Source of the DNA: RFPW01 sp040401595 | GTDB taxonomy: Bacteria; Pseudomonadota; Gammaproteobacteria; Burkholderiales; Burkholderiaceae_E | Assembly (NCBI GenBank): GCA_040401595.1 | Contig: JBBAOE010000032.1 | Location: forward strand, 1 to 30,997 | Direction of reading: 5' to 3' | Length of the DNA: 30,997 nt | Shown here: one piece after another, positions 1 to 6,433 of the stretch | Layout of the letters: every line of letters begins with the position of its first letter | Numbering within the stretch: position 1 is the stretch's first letter | Translations under genes and position numbers: made by a program | The notes under the pieces: generated by a model | Database searches by the model: none | Seen by the model: the letters and a program-made list of their open reading frames with translations, nothing else | What the model was told of the DNA's origin: nothing

Positions 1-1117
1 CACCCTTCGTTGAGGGAATCGTCGCGGCGGTGGTGGCGGGGGCAGTGGCGGTAGCCGTGGCGGGGGCAGTGAAAGCCGCCGCAGCGATGGTCGCTTGAGA
101 ACTGGCCTTATTCGCCCCTCTAGCCGCGCCGGTGTTAGAACCCGTCGGTCCAGCAGTCGCAGCCAAACCCGCTCCTGAACCAGATTTCAGCACGCCTGTT
201 TGTGCTGGGTTAGGCCCGGCAAGACTTGGCCCTGCGGCTGCACCCGTGTTCGCCGCAAGAGCGGCCCCCGAAGGGGCTAACCCCAGACGCTGCAGCGCTT
301 CCGCGCTCAGGCCCAATTCATCAAGCCCCGACCGCACGGCCGAGCGGGCCGCGCGCGACGCGCTACCCGTGGAGGCCGCCGCCAGTTCCCGAACAATCGC
401 ATCCCCCAGTTCCTGCGAACGGTTGCGGGCGATCATTCCTTCACGCGAGTTCATGCGGTTGCGCAAATGCTCGCGCCACGCCTTGGCGCTCGTCATCGCT
501 TCGCCTTCAGGCAGGCGGGTGATGGCTTGCTCGATCCAGGCCATCGCTTCGCCCGAGTCCTTAATCACCCCATCGCCCAGCGCGTGCATGACGCCCAAGT
601 TGTATTGCGCCAAGCCATGACCGCGCAGGGCGGCTTTGCGAAAAAGCGCTGCGCCCCCAGCCAGATCGGTGGGGCCGCCGGTGCCATCCATCAGCATCGC
701 GCCCAGATTGCATTGCGCACCCGCGTGCCCGGAGTCTGCCGCGATCCGGTACAGGCGGCGCGCCAACACATCATCGCGGGCAACCGTGGCGTCACCCGCC
801 TCGAGACGGCTCGCGAGCTTGAAGATGGCTTCCGCTTCGGTGTTAGACGGCGAGAGTTCGGGAATCGCGGGGACCGTGGTGCCGACTTGGGCGAATGCAG
901 GTTGCGCGGTGGTGTAAAGAGTCATGACGCCCAGCAAGCAGGCGGCGAGGACCGGAGTGATCACCGAAACGGCGACGCTAACCGCCGACAGGACCGCATG
1001 GGGCAAACGAACGACGTTTGGCCGAACGTCAGAGCGGCCTATCCTTTGGCCTTTCATTTGCCCATTCATTTGCCCACTCATTTGACCCGTTGTTTGGCCC
1101 GTTGTTTGGCTAGTCAT
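1..1117 (-). CDS. SEL1-repeat (TPR-like) protein, 3' end beyond window
   Basis: The minus-strand frame is open from an ATG at 1117 to the window start, so the C-terminus is missing. The N-terminus has short Q-x-x-G repeats, then a hydrophobic stretch ending near QPAFAQ that looks like a signal peptide or membrane anchor (about residues 35-75). Two SEL1-type helical repeats follow, recognisable by LYRIAADSGHAGAQCNLGAM and LFRKAALRGHGLAQYNLGVM. The visible C-terminal part is low-complexity Ala/Thr/Pro/Gly. SEL1 repeats are alpha/alpha solenoids used for protein-protein contacts, often in envelope or secretion contexts; a specific role cannot be told here. The start is uncertain: in-frame ATGs also occur at 1171 and 1186, none has a convincing Shine-Dalgarno, and the repeat array begins one codon before 1117. 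It lies about 270 bp downstream of a same-strand glycosyltransferase and may be cotranscribed with it. Confidence 0.75.
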   Translation of the reverse strand, partial: MTSQTTGQTTGQMSGQMNGQMKGQRIGRSDVRPNVVRLPHAVLSAVSVAVSVITPVLAACLLGVMTLYTTAQPAFAQVGTTVPAIPELSPSNTEAEAIFKLASRLEAGDATVARDDVLARRLYRIAADSGHAGAQCNLGAMLMDGTGGPTDLAGGAALFRKAALRGHGLAQYNLGVMHALGDGVIKDSGEAMAWIEQAITRLPEGEAMTSAKAWREHLRNRMNSREGMIARNRSQELGDAIVRELAAASTGSASRAARSAVRSGLDELGLSAEALQRLGLAPSGAALAANTGAAAGPSLAGPNPAQTGVLKSGSGAGLAATAGPTGSNTGAARGANKASSQATIAAAAFTAPATATATAPATTAATIPSTKG

Positions 1118-1120
1118 TTG
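1037..1120 (-). repeat. Seven degenerate 12-bp tandem units encoding Q-x-x-G
   Basis: Read on the minus strand, seven consecutive 12-base units begin with CAAA (for example CAAACAACGGGC, then CAAATGAGTGGG and CAAATGAATGGG). They encode QMTS, QTTG, QTTG, QMSG, QMNG, QMKG and QRIG. The array is in frame with the SEL1 protein and covers its N-terminus, so unit gain or loss would change length without a frameshift. Confidence 0.8.
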
Positions 1121-1385
1121 ATGATTGCCGCCAAACTGTGTCCCCAACAATGCGAACCTCACCGTATTCATCCCTTGGCTTTGCATCCCTTATTTGGCCC
1201 ATATTCCTTCGACCCCAGTCCCTCAGTACGAACCTTGCGCGGGCATCCGTTGGGCAGTAATTGTTACACGTCAACCGTGGGTTGAGCAGCAAAGCACGGA
1301 TTTCTGGGGCGCTTCAGACCACTAACGGTCATCGCCACACATCGAATGGAGGGCGCTTCCGCACGAACGTCGATCGCACGAACGT
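1118..1385. other. Intergenic region, SEL1 gene / glycosyltransferase
   Basis: No convincing gene is seen here. It holds a small inverted repeat, CAACC-GTG-GGTTG (1272-1284), and a direct repeat of CGCACGAACGTC just downstream of the glycosyltransferase stop (two copies within about 1357-1387). No T-run terminator was found, so read-through from the glycosyltransferase into the SEL1 gene is possible. Confidence 0.5.
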
Positions 1386-2603
1386 CTATCCGAAAACTCG
1401 CTTCAGCACCGCCAAGTAGCGCTCGATCACGATTTGCTCGTCAAACTGCCGCTCCATCTTCGCTCTGCCCGCCTGACCCATGGCCAGACGCGCCTCGACC
1501 GACAAGCCCAGCATTTGAGCCATCTTCTTCGCGAGATCCTCACCGCTGCGCACCTGACACAAAAAACCGTTCAACCCATCGTCCACGACCTCGCGGCAGC
1601 CTTCGACATCGGTCGTCACGATGGGGCGTGCCATCGCCGCGGCCTCCAGGAGCGACCGGGGCGTGCCTTCACGATACGAGGGCAGGACGACACAATCTGC
1701 ATCGGCCAGAAACGGCCGTGGGTCGTCGGTCGAACCCAGATATTGAATAACGCCCTCTTCCACCCAGGCATTCATTTGAGCGCGTGAAATCGCAGCCGGA
1801 TTTTTAACGTCCAAAAACCCAAGCAGCGCGCATTCAACCTGAGGATGGGATTGGCGTAGCGCCCGGGCCGCTTCAACATACTCGCCAACGCCTTTATCCC
1901 ACAGCATGCGGGCGATCAGCAGGAAGCGGAACGGTCGAGGGGCGTTATCCGAAAATCCGGAATCCGTCGCAGCTTCCACCTCCACTTCGATGTTCGTGCG
2001 CTCCCTCGCGCGCTCCCCCGCGCTTGTTGCGACCCTCAAAGCCGCTTCCGTTCGGTCGCGGATGACTGGCGCAAACCGCAACAGATCCACCCCCGAGCCG
2101 GGTAGCAAACCCGTGCGCCCTGCCGGCACGAGCCCGCGCGACAAAAAGAGCGCCTCGTCATCGCCATTTTGAAAAAACACATGCGCCGCCCGGGCGAGCG
2201 CCTGACGGTAGAGAAACTGCACCAGGTGCGTGACCCAGCCGCGCGAGATAAAGACGGCGCCCAGACCGGAAATATTGTTAACCGTCGGCACCCCAAGGAG
2301 ATGACACGCGAACGATCCATAAATATTGGGCTTGATCGTGTAGCCCAGCATCGCCGCCGGGCGCTCGGTGCGCAGCACCCGAATCAGCCGCATCAGCAGC
2401 AGCGCGTCCCGCACAGGGTGGGTCCCACGGTTGTCCATTGGCAGTTCGATATACCGACAGCCGAGCGCGACCAAGCGCGAGACATGCTCGTCGGGCGGCG
2501 CCACCGCCACGACTTCATAGCCCGCCTGCACCAGCGCACGGATCAGGCCGGCGCGAAAATTCACCAGATTCCAGACCGAGTTGACGGCAAACAGGATCTT
2601 CAC
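1386..2603 (-). CDS. Family 4 type glycosyltransferase (GT-B fold)
   Basis: This 405-residue protein resembles O-antigen or capsule glycosyltransferases that add a sugar from a nucleotide donor to a lipid-linked acceptor at the cytoplasmic face of the inner membrane. The N-terminal half carries MKILFAVNSVWNLVNFR and a TIKPNIYG...NNISGLGAVF segment typical of the PglA/CapM-like group. The C-terminal half has the donor-binding Glycos_transf_1 motif EGTPRSLLEAAAMARPIV and VEGCREVV (about residues 312-340). An Arg/Glu/Thr-rich insert at about residues 190-228 separates the two lobes and looks like a lineage-specific loop. It begins 36 bp after the toxin stop, on the same strand. The start at the MKILF methionine fits the family, although the upstream Shine-Dalgarno is weak. 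The exact sugar and acceptor cannot be read from sequence. Confidence 0.85.
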   Translation of the reverse strand: MKILFAVNSVWNLVNFRAGLIRALVQAGYEVVAVAPPDEHVSRLVALGCRYIELPMDNRGTHPVRDALLLMRLIRVLRTERPAAMLGYTIKPNIYGSFACHLLGVPTVNNISGLGAVFISRGWVTHLVQFLYRQALARAAHVFFQNGDDEALFLSRGLVPAGRTGLLPGSGVDLLRFAPVIRDRTEAALRVATSAGERARERTNIEVEVEAATDSGFSDNAPRPFRFLLIARMLWDKGVGEYVEAARALRQSHPQVECALLGFLDVKNPAAISRAQMNAWVEEGVIQYLGSTDDPRPFLADADCVVLPSYREGTPRSLLEAAAMARPIVTTDVEGCREVVDDGLNGFLCQVRSGEDLAKKMAQMLGLSVEARLAMGQAGRAKMERQFDEQIVIERYLAVLKRVFG

Positions 2604-2639
2604 GGCGCTTGTTTAACTCGGTGCGGGCACTGCAAGGAT

Positions 2640-3095
2640 TTACGACTTCCAGTCGGTTTTACTGGCAGCAAGCAGACTCTCCCAATCGTCTGGAGGGGCT
2701 CCCGACCGAAGCACTCTTTGAAAAACGGCGTACGGATCTGTGTCGCTGCCCGCAGAGCTCAGGGTTTGCGCGTCATTAACCCAAGCATAAATGATGATCT
2801 GGGACCTGGAATCAAAGCGAAAAAACAAACGGAAACGACGACCGATCTTCGCACGGCGCCAGTGTCTGAAGGGCAGTCCCAACGTGTTGCCCTGACGGTA
2901 CTCCGTTCGATTTGGGTCGGTTGGCACCCGCTCGAAAATCAAGTCAGCCAGCGCGTTGAATAACTTGACGTTGGCATTGGATTCAAAACCCTCGGCTCCC
3001 TGTGATCGAGCGCGCTCCACCGCCAAGTGGAGCCGAGTCAACTGAGCGATCAGGCAGTCATGGAAAAGGAGCGTCCACCCATGTCGCTGAATCAC
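2640..3095 (-). CDS. yhaV: YhaV-family ribonuclease toxin
   Basis: This 151-residue protein has the features of the YhaV (RelE-like superfamily) toxins, which are ribonucleases that inhibit growth by degrading RNA. It starts with an HGWTLLFHDCL segment. It then has the RHWRRAKIGRRFRLFFRF core, IIIYAWVNDAQTL, and the C-terminal DPYAVFQRVLRSGAPPDDW, all in the order found in E. coli YhaV. Length matches the family (about 150). The start is GTG at 3095, and the GTGA shared with the stop of the upstream antitoxin gives a 4-bp overlap, typical of translationally coupled toxin-antitoxin pairs. No frameshift is seen, so the toxin is probably active. The homology is recognised from memory of the family, not from a search. 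Confidence 0.88.
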   Translation of the reverse strand: MIQRHGWTLLFHDCLIAQLTRLHLAVERARSQGAEGFESNANVKLFNALADLIFERVPTDPNRTEYRQGNTLGLPFRHWRRAKIGRRFRLFFRFDSRSQIIIYAWVNDAQTLSSAGSDTDPYAVFQRVLRSGAPPDDWESLLAASKTDWKS

Positions 3096-3412
3096 AGAGC
3101 AACGTCACCCTGAATGTCTTGGGTCGGATCCGTCGCCTGCCCGACCGAAGCGTGCAGGGCACTTGCGAGAGTCTCGGTCAAGGTGCCGATACGTTGGCCA
3201 GACTCGATATCCTGCTCAATCAGCAAAAGAAACCGGCCGATCGCTGGGTCTTCGTGTTGCCCCTCCTCCACCCGCGTGACGACTACGCGGTCCCCCAACA
3301 GTTCAAAAGCGACCTTCCCACCAACATCAACGCCGAGCGCTTGACGGATGGGCTTGGGCAACGTGATTTGCCCTTTAGAGGTGAGCGTGGCCACTTCGTG
3401 GATAGCGGGCAT
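3092..3412 (-). CDS. prlF: PrlF-type antitoxin, AbrB/SpoVT-like domain
   Basis: This 106-residue protein has an N-terminal swapped-hairpin AbrB DNA-binding domain: VATLTSKGQITLPKPIRQALGV followed by GGKVAFELLGDRVVVTRV. Antitoxins of this type neutralise the partner toxin and repress their own operon. The acidic, helical C-terminal half (EEGQHEDPAIGRFLLLIEQDI) is the likely toxin-binding part and matches the PrlF/SohA layout. The start at 3412 is chosen because an AGGAG lies 7 nt upstream; a start 27 bases further upstream is also in frame but has no such site. It precedes and overlaps the toxin by 4 bp. A near-consensus promoter with an inverted repeat in its spacer lies about 80-110 bp upstream. 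Confidence 0.87.
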   Translation of the reverse strand: MPAIHEVATLTSKGQITLPKPIRQALGVDVGGKVAFELLGDRVVVTRVEEGQHEDPAIGRFLLLIEQDIESGQRIGTLTETLASALHASVGQATDPTQDIQGDVAL

Positions 3413-3491
3413 TGGGGCGCTCCTACAGATGCGGTGCATCCTGAAGTTGGATGAACGCTTAGTCGGGTGAACGTTTGCGAAGACCAGCCGA

Positions 3492-3520
3492 ATAGTAAGG
3501 AAAAATCCTTACTCTGTCAA
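3492..3520 (-). promoter_or_regulatory. Sigma-70 promoter and candidate operator of the toxin-antitoxin operon
   Basis: On the minus strand TTGACA (3520-3515) is followed by 17 bases and then TACTAT (3497-3492), close to the sigma-70 consensus with ideal spacing. A perfect inverted repeat, AGTAAGGA / TCCTTACT with a 4-base centre (3494-3513), occupies the spacer and the upstream part of the -10. That placement suits a site for autorepression by the AbrB-type antitoxin. The -35 and repeat also cover the last codons and TAA stop of the integrase gene, so the same repeat could form a hairpin at the end of the integrase mRNA. Confidence 0.65.
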
Positions 3521-4705
3521 TAGTGCCACCGCCCGCCCCGCCCCGCGCGCCTTCACCACCATGTCTCCCACCACATTGGCGGCCTCGATCAACGCCCCGG
3601 GGGAAAGGTGTGCATATCGCATCGTCACCTTCGGGTCGTGATGCCCCAGAAGGCGCTGCACCTCGTAGAGCGAGCGGCCGGAATTCACCAGAAAACTCGC
3701 AAACGAATGGCGCAGATCATGAAGCCGCACGTCCGCCAGACCCACCTTGGCGCGAATCGAATCCCAAGCGTAGAAAATCGATACCGGGGGTTTTCGGGTT
3801 TTGGGATTGAAAAACACCCAAGGGATATCCTCGACCCGCGGCAGTCCTTGGAGTAATTCGATCGCTGCATCCGAGAGCGGGATGTGGCGCGGCTTACCGG
3901 ATTTGGACAGCGGTACCGTTAACAGACGGCGATCAAAATCCACATGCTCCCAGCGGGCATCGAGGATTTCGCGCTTGCGCGCCCCGGTGTACAGCAACAG
4001 GCGCACCACCTGAGCAACCTGGACATTGCGATTGTTGTCGAGCTCGTCAAAGAGGCGCTGGACTTCGGGCGCGCTCAGATAGCGCTCACGCGCCCCGTTG
4101 TCGTCGAGCGGATCGACGCCCACGCAGGGGTTCCCGGTCGATGGCAGGATTTCCCATCGGATGGCGCTGTTATAGATGAATTTCAACAGAACCAGCATCC
4201 GGTTACACGTCCCCGGCGCATAGCCCTTGGCATGCGCCGCCTGATGAAACGCCAGGACGTCGGCCCGCGTGATTCGGTTGAGGCGCAGCGCCTCAAAGGC
4301 CGGTAGCAAATGGTGTCGGGCGAGCACCTCGTCGGTCTGCCAGCTGCGCTTGCGGGCCTTCACAAAGGGCAGAAACCGCTCATGGAAAAACTCGCCAAAG
4401 GTCGGGACATCTTTGAAGCGATGATTTTCTGCCTTGGGATCCCCGCCTTCGGTGACCATCTTTTTCATCTGGTGCGCCTTGGCGCGGGCATCCGCCAGAG
4501 GGATTTCGTCGCGCCGACCGATGCGATTCATCCGAATCCGCCCCCCTGCATCGCGGTAGCGGAAATAAAAGGTAGCTCCGCCGCTCGCGCGGACCTCCAA
4601 CATGAACCCCTTAGTCTCGGTATCAAAATAATTGATCAGGCCAACCGAGGAACTGCGACTCGGCAGGGAGTTTAGAAAATCCGTCGTCAGCGCTTGCGTG
4701 GGCAT
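3509..4705 (-). CDS. Tyrosine-type site-specific recombinase (phage/island integrase)
   Basis: This 398-residue integrase has the usual three parts. An N-terminal arm-binding domain (FDTETKGFMLEVRASGGATFYFRYR, about residues 27-51) is followed by a SAM-like core-binding domain (about 100-190) and the catalytic domain. The catalytic set is intact: R243 (TGARKRE), K268 (LSKSGK), H329 and R332 (LHDLRHSF), H355 (LLGHHD) and the nucleophile Y364 (MRYAHL). The start at 4705 is preferred because GGAG lies 8 nt upstream; the longer open frame to 4975 would run into the glycosyltransferase coding region and has no integrase-like sequence. The Shine-Dalgarno sits in a 15-base palindrome (TCTCTCC-A-GGAGAGA, 4711-4725). 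No tRNA gene or flanking direct repeat that could be an attachment site was spotted. Confidence 0.92.
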   Translation of the reverse strand: MPTQALTTDFLNSLPSRSSSVGLINYFDTETKGFMLEVRASGGATFYFRYRDAGGRIRMNRIGRRDEIPLADARAKAHQMKKMVTEGGDPKAENHRFKDVPTFGEFFHERFLPFVKARKRSWQTDEVLARHHLLPAFEALRLNRITRADVLAFHQAAHAKGYAPGTCNRMLVLLKFIYNSAIRWEILPSTGNPCVGVDPLDDNGARERYLSAPEVQRLFDELDNNRNVQVAQVVRLLLYTGARKREILDARWEHVDFDRRLLTVPLSKSGKPRHIPLSDAAIELLQGLPRVEDIPWVFFNPKTRKPPVSIFYAWDSIRAKVGLADVRLHDLRHSFASFLVNSGRSLYEVQRLLGHHDPKVTMRYAHLSPGALIEAANVVGDMVVKARGAGRAVALLTE

Positions 4706-4710
4706 GGCAG

Positions 4711-4725
4711 TCTCTCCAGGAGAGA
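4711..4725. promoter_or_regulatory. Palindrome covering the integrase ribosome binding site
   Basis: TCTCTCC-A-GGAGAGA is a perfect 7+1+7 inverted repeat whose right-hand part, read on the minus strand, is the Shine-Dalgarno of the integrase (spacing about 8 to ATG at 4705). The one-base centre makes a hairpin unlikely without opening inner pairs, so a protein-binding site is at least as plausible. Confidence 0.4.
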
Positions 4726-4778
4726 TCAGGGGCAAAGTCAAAGAGGCAAGGTTGGACCGCGAAGGGGTAAAAACTCCA

Positions 4779-6026
4779 CTAACGCTTCGCGAGCGCCTCC
4801 ACCCACTCGAGTTGCCGCGGCAAACAAATCGACTGTAAGTCGTAATGGGCGCAGGCAAACGCACGTGCACGCTCGCCCAACCGTGCCCTTCGTGGGGAAT
4901 CGTCCAGGAGCGCACAGACCGACTCGGTGAGCTGCGCAGGGCTGAAAAAATCGACCAACAAACCGGTGTCGTCATGCCGGATGGCTTCGCGCAGGGGCTG
5001 GGTATCGCTCGCGACGATGGCGCAACCGGCGCTCATTGCTTCGAGCAAGCTCCAACTCAGCACAAAGGGGTAAGTCAAATAGATGTGCACCGTGGACAAC
5101 TGCAGTAGCGGCACAAACTGCTCGTAGGGCACATGCCCCACGAAATGCACACGCGACCAGTCAGCGTCTGAAATCAACGGGCGAACCTCGGCCGAATAAA
5201 TCCCTCTCCAGGACTGACCTTCGGGTGCACGGGCGCCATAACTCACGTTATTGCCGCCCACGATCAGCACCCTCGCCTGAGGACGGCGCAGCAAGAGTTC
5301 TGGCAGCGCCCGCATCATCGTGTGATAACCCCGGTAGGGCTCGAGGTTACGGTTCACAAACGTGATCACTTCGCTCGAGCGCGTGAGCGTCACGGTTTGT
5401 CCGTTCGAGCTCTTCAAACTCAGGCTCGCTTGCGGGTTCGGGGCCACAGCAGCCGTATCGATCCCGTCGTGGACCACCGAAATCCGGTCCCGAAACGACG
5501 CCGGAAAGGTACTGGCCTGCCAGTGCGTCGGCGAAATCCCGGCATCCGCGATCTCGAAATGCAGCAGGTTATTAAGGTTCTTCAGACGCAAGCGACACAC
5601 GTCGCCCTCATCGGCCACCGGAAATTCCGGATCGAACCCTACATCCGAGCCTTCTGCGTTGTAGAAGAACTCACAATAAATACCCAGGCGCGCCTGCGGC
5701 CAAACATCCTTTAAAAAGAGACTTTCCCCCCAGCCATGGTGGGCAACAATCACATCGGGCGAAAACCCCTGATCCCGGAGTTTCAATGCCGCCCGAAAAC
5801 ACGCCTCACCGCGAATGGTCTTTGTCTCAAAATCACTCACCCAGGGATGAACCTTCGGGGTTGTGCCCCGAACCGTTCCATAGGGGATCACCTCAACGCC
5901 TTCCCAGGTTGTCGGTGCAATTTTTTGCAACGTCATCGCCACCACCCGGTGGCCCTGACTGACCAGGGCGGGCGCAAGAAACTTGAACTGTCCGGGGAAG
6001 TTCTGATGAATAAAAAGAATGTTCAT
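4779..6026 (-). CDS. Glycosyltransferase family 4 protein
   Basis: This 415-residue protein has a two-domain GT-B glycosyltransferase layout. The N-terminal lobe begins MNILFIHQNFPGQFKFLAPAL, a hallmark of the Glyco_trans_4-like group, followed by DVIVAHHGWGESLFLKDVWP and CEFFYNAEGSDVGFDPEFP. The C-terminal lobe has FVNRNLEPYRGYHTMMRALP and the donor-binding part YLTYPFVLSWSLLEAMSAGC with SDTQPLREAI (about residues 315-350). It would transfer a sugar from a nucleotide donor in the cytoplasm; the acceptor is unknown, and with RTX proteins around, glycan or protein acceptors are both possible. The gene is divergent from the RTX gene to its right and its stop is 73 bp before the integrase start. 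No good Shine-Dalgarno is seen before the ATG. Confidence 0.87.
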   Translation of the reverse strand: MNILFIHQNFPGQFKFLAPALVSQGHRVVAMTLQKIAPTTWEGVEVIPYGTVRGTTPKVHPWVSDFETKTIRGEACFRAALKLRDQGFSPDVIVAHHGWGESLFLKDVWPQARLGIYCEFFYNAEGSDVGFDPEFPVADEGDVCRLRLKNLNNLLHFEIADAGISPTHWQASTFPASFRDRISVVHDGIDTAAVAPNPQASLSLKSSNGQTVTLTRSSEVITFVNRNLEPYRGYHTMMRALPELLLRRPQARVLIVGGNNVSYGARAPEGQSWRGIYSAEVRPLISDADWSRVHFVGHVPYEQFVPLLQLSTVHIYLTYPFVLSWSLLEAMSAGCAIVASDTQPLREAIRHDDTGLLVDFFSPAQLTESVCALLDDSPRRARLGERARAFACAHYDLQSICLPRQLEWVEALAKR

Positions 6027-6298
6027 GATTCAAGAGATAATGCAGACTGAGATCTTCTAGATTTGTGCTTAATCACTCAAGCATCTTGTGAGATTTCACA
6101 AAAAACCCACACTTTTACTTCCTACCCGATCGATCTCGACCAACCGTGCTCTGATAGGTTTCTGGTATGCGAACAGAACCGGAATAAAATTACCAACTTA
6201 TTGATTCGAAAAGAATTTCAACAGAACGATGGTTTGAATCTGGTAGGTCGAACAAGTTTTGGATACGCAAAAGTTTCGATAAGTCATTGATCTGTTGA
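6027..6298. other. AT-rich region between glycosyltransferase and broken RTX gene
   Basis: Base composition drops sharply relative to both flanks. No recognisable gene is seen: a 75-codon plus-strand ORF (6063-6290) and a minus-strand ORF entering from the RTX gene show no family features. One imperfect inverted repeat lies at about 6158-6181 (GGTTTCTG ... CAGAACC). It could hold promoters for the divergent genes, or be the scar of an insertion or deletion that removed the 5' part of the RTX gene. Confidence 0.5.
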
Positions 6299-6433
6299 GG
6301 GGTTCGACATCGATCGATCAATTCGCTCACAACTGGTGTTGATACCGGGTCTGCGTTTACAGGCGGAAGCGGCGACGACACCTTCAACGCCGCCCTATCG
6401 GGATCCTTTGCAACCCTCAATTCTCTAGACCAA

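Noticed and set aside
467..1285. Long plus-strand ORF (272 codons) opposite the SEL1 gene
   Set aside because: It is the antisense shadow of a minus-strand frame with clear SEL1 repeats; its translation is Arg/His/Cys-rich with no family features.
4706..4975. 90-residue N-terminal extension of the integrase
   Set aside because: It overlaps the glycosyltransferase coding end, lacks a ribosome site and has no integrase-like sequence; ATG 4705 has a good Shine-Dalgarno.
6063..6290. 75-codon plus-strand ORF in the AT-rich region
   Set aside because: No Shine-Dalgarno, no recognisable motif, and composition unlike neighbouring genes. A small real gene cannot be excluded but is not supported.
6190..6330. 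C-terminal end of a minus-strand ORF that reads like ordinary protein (TPQQINDLSKLLRIQNLFDL)
   Set aside because: Its upstream part is antisense to the RTX frame, and the short AT-rich part matches no transposase or other family I recognise.
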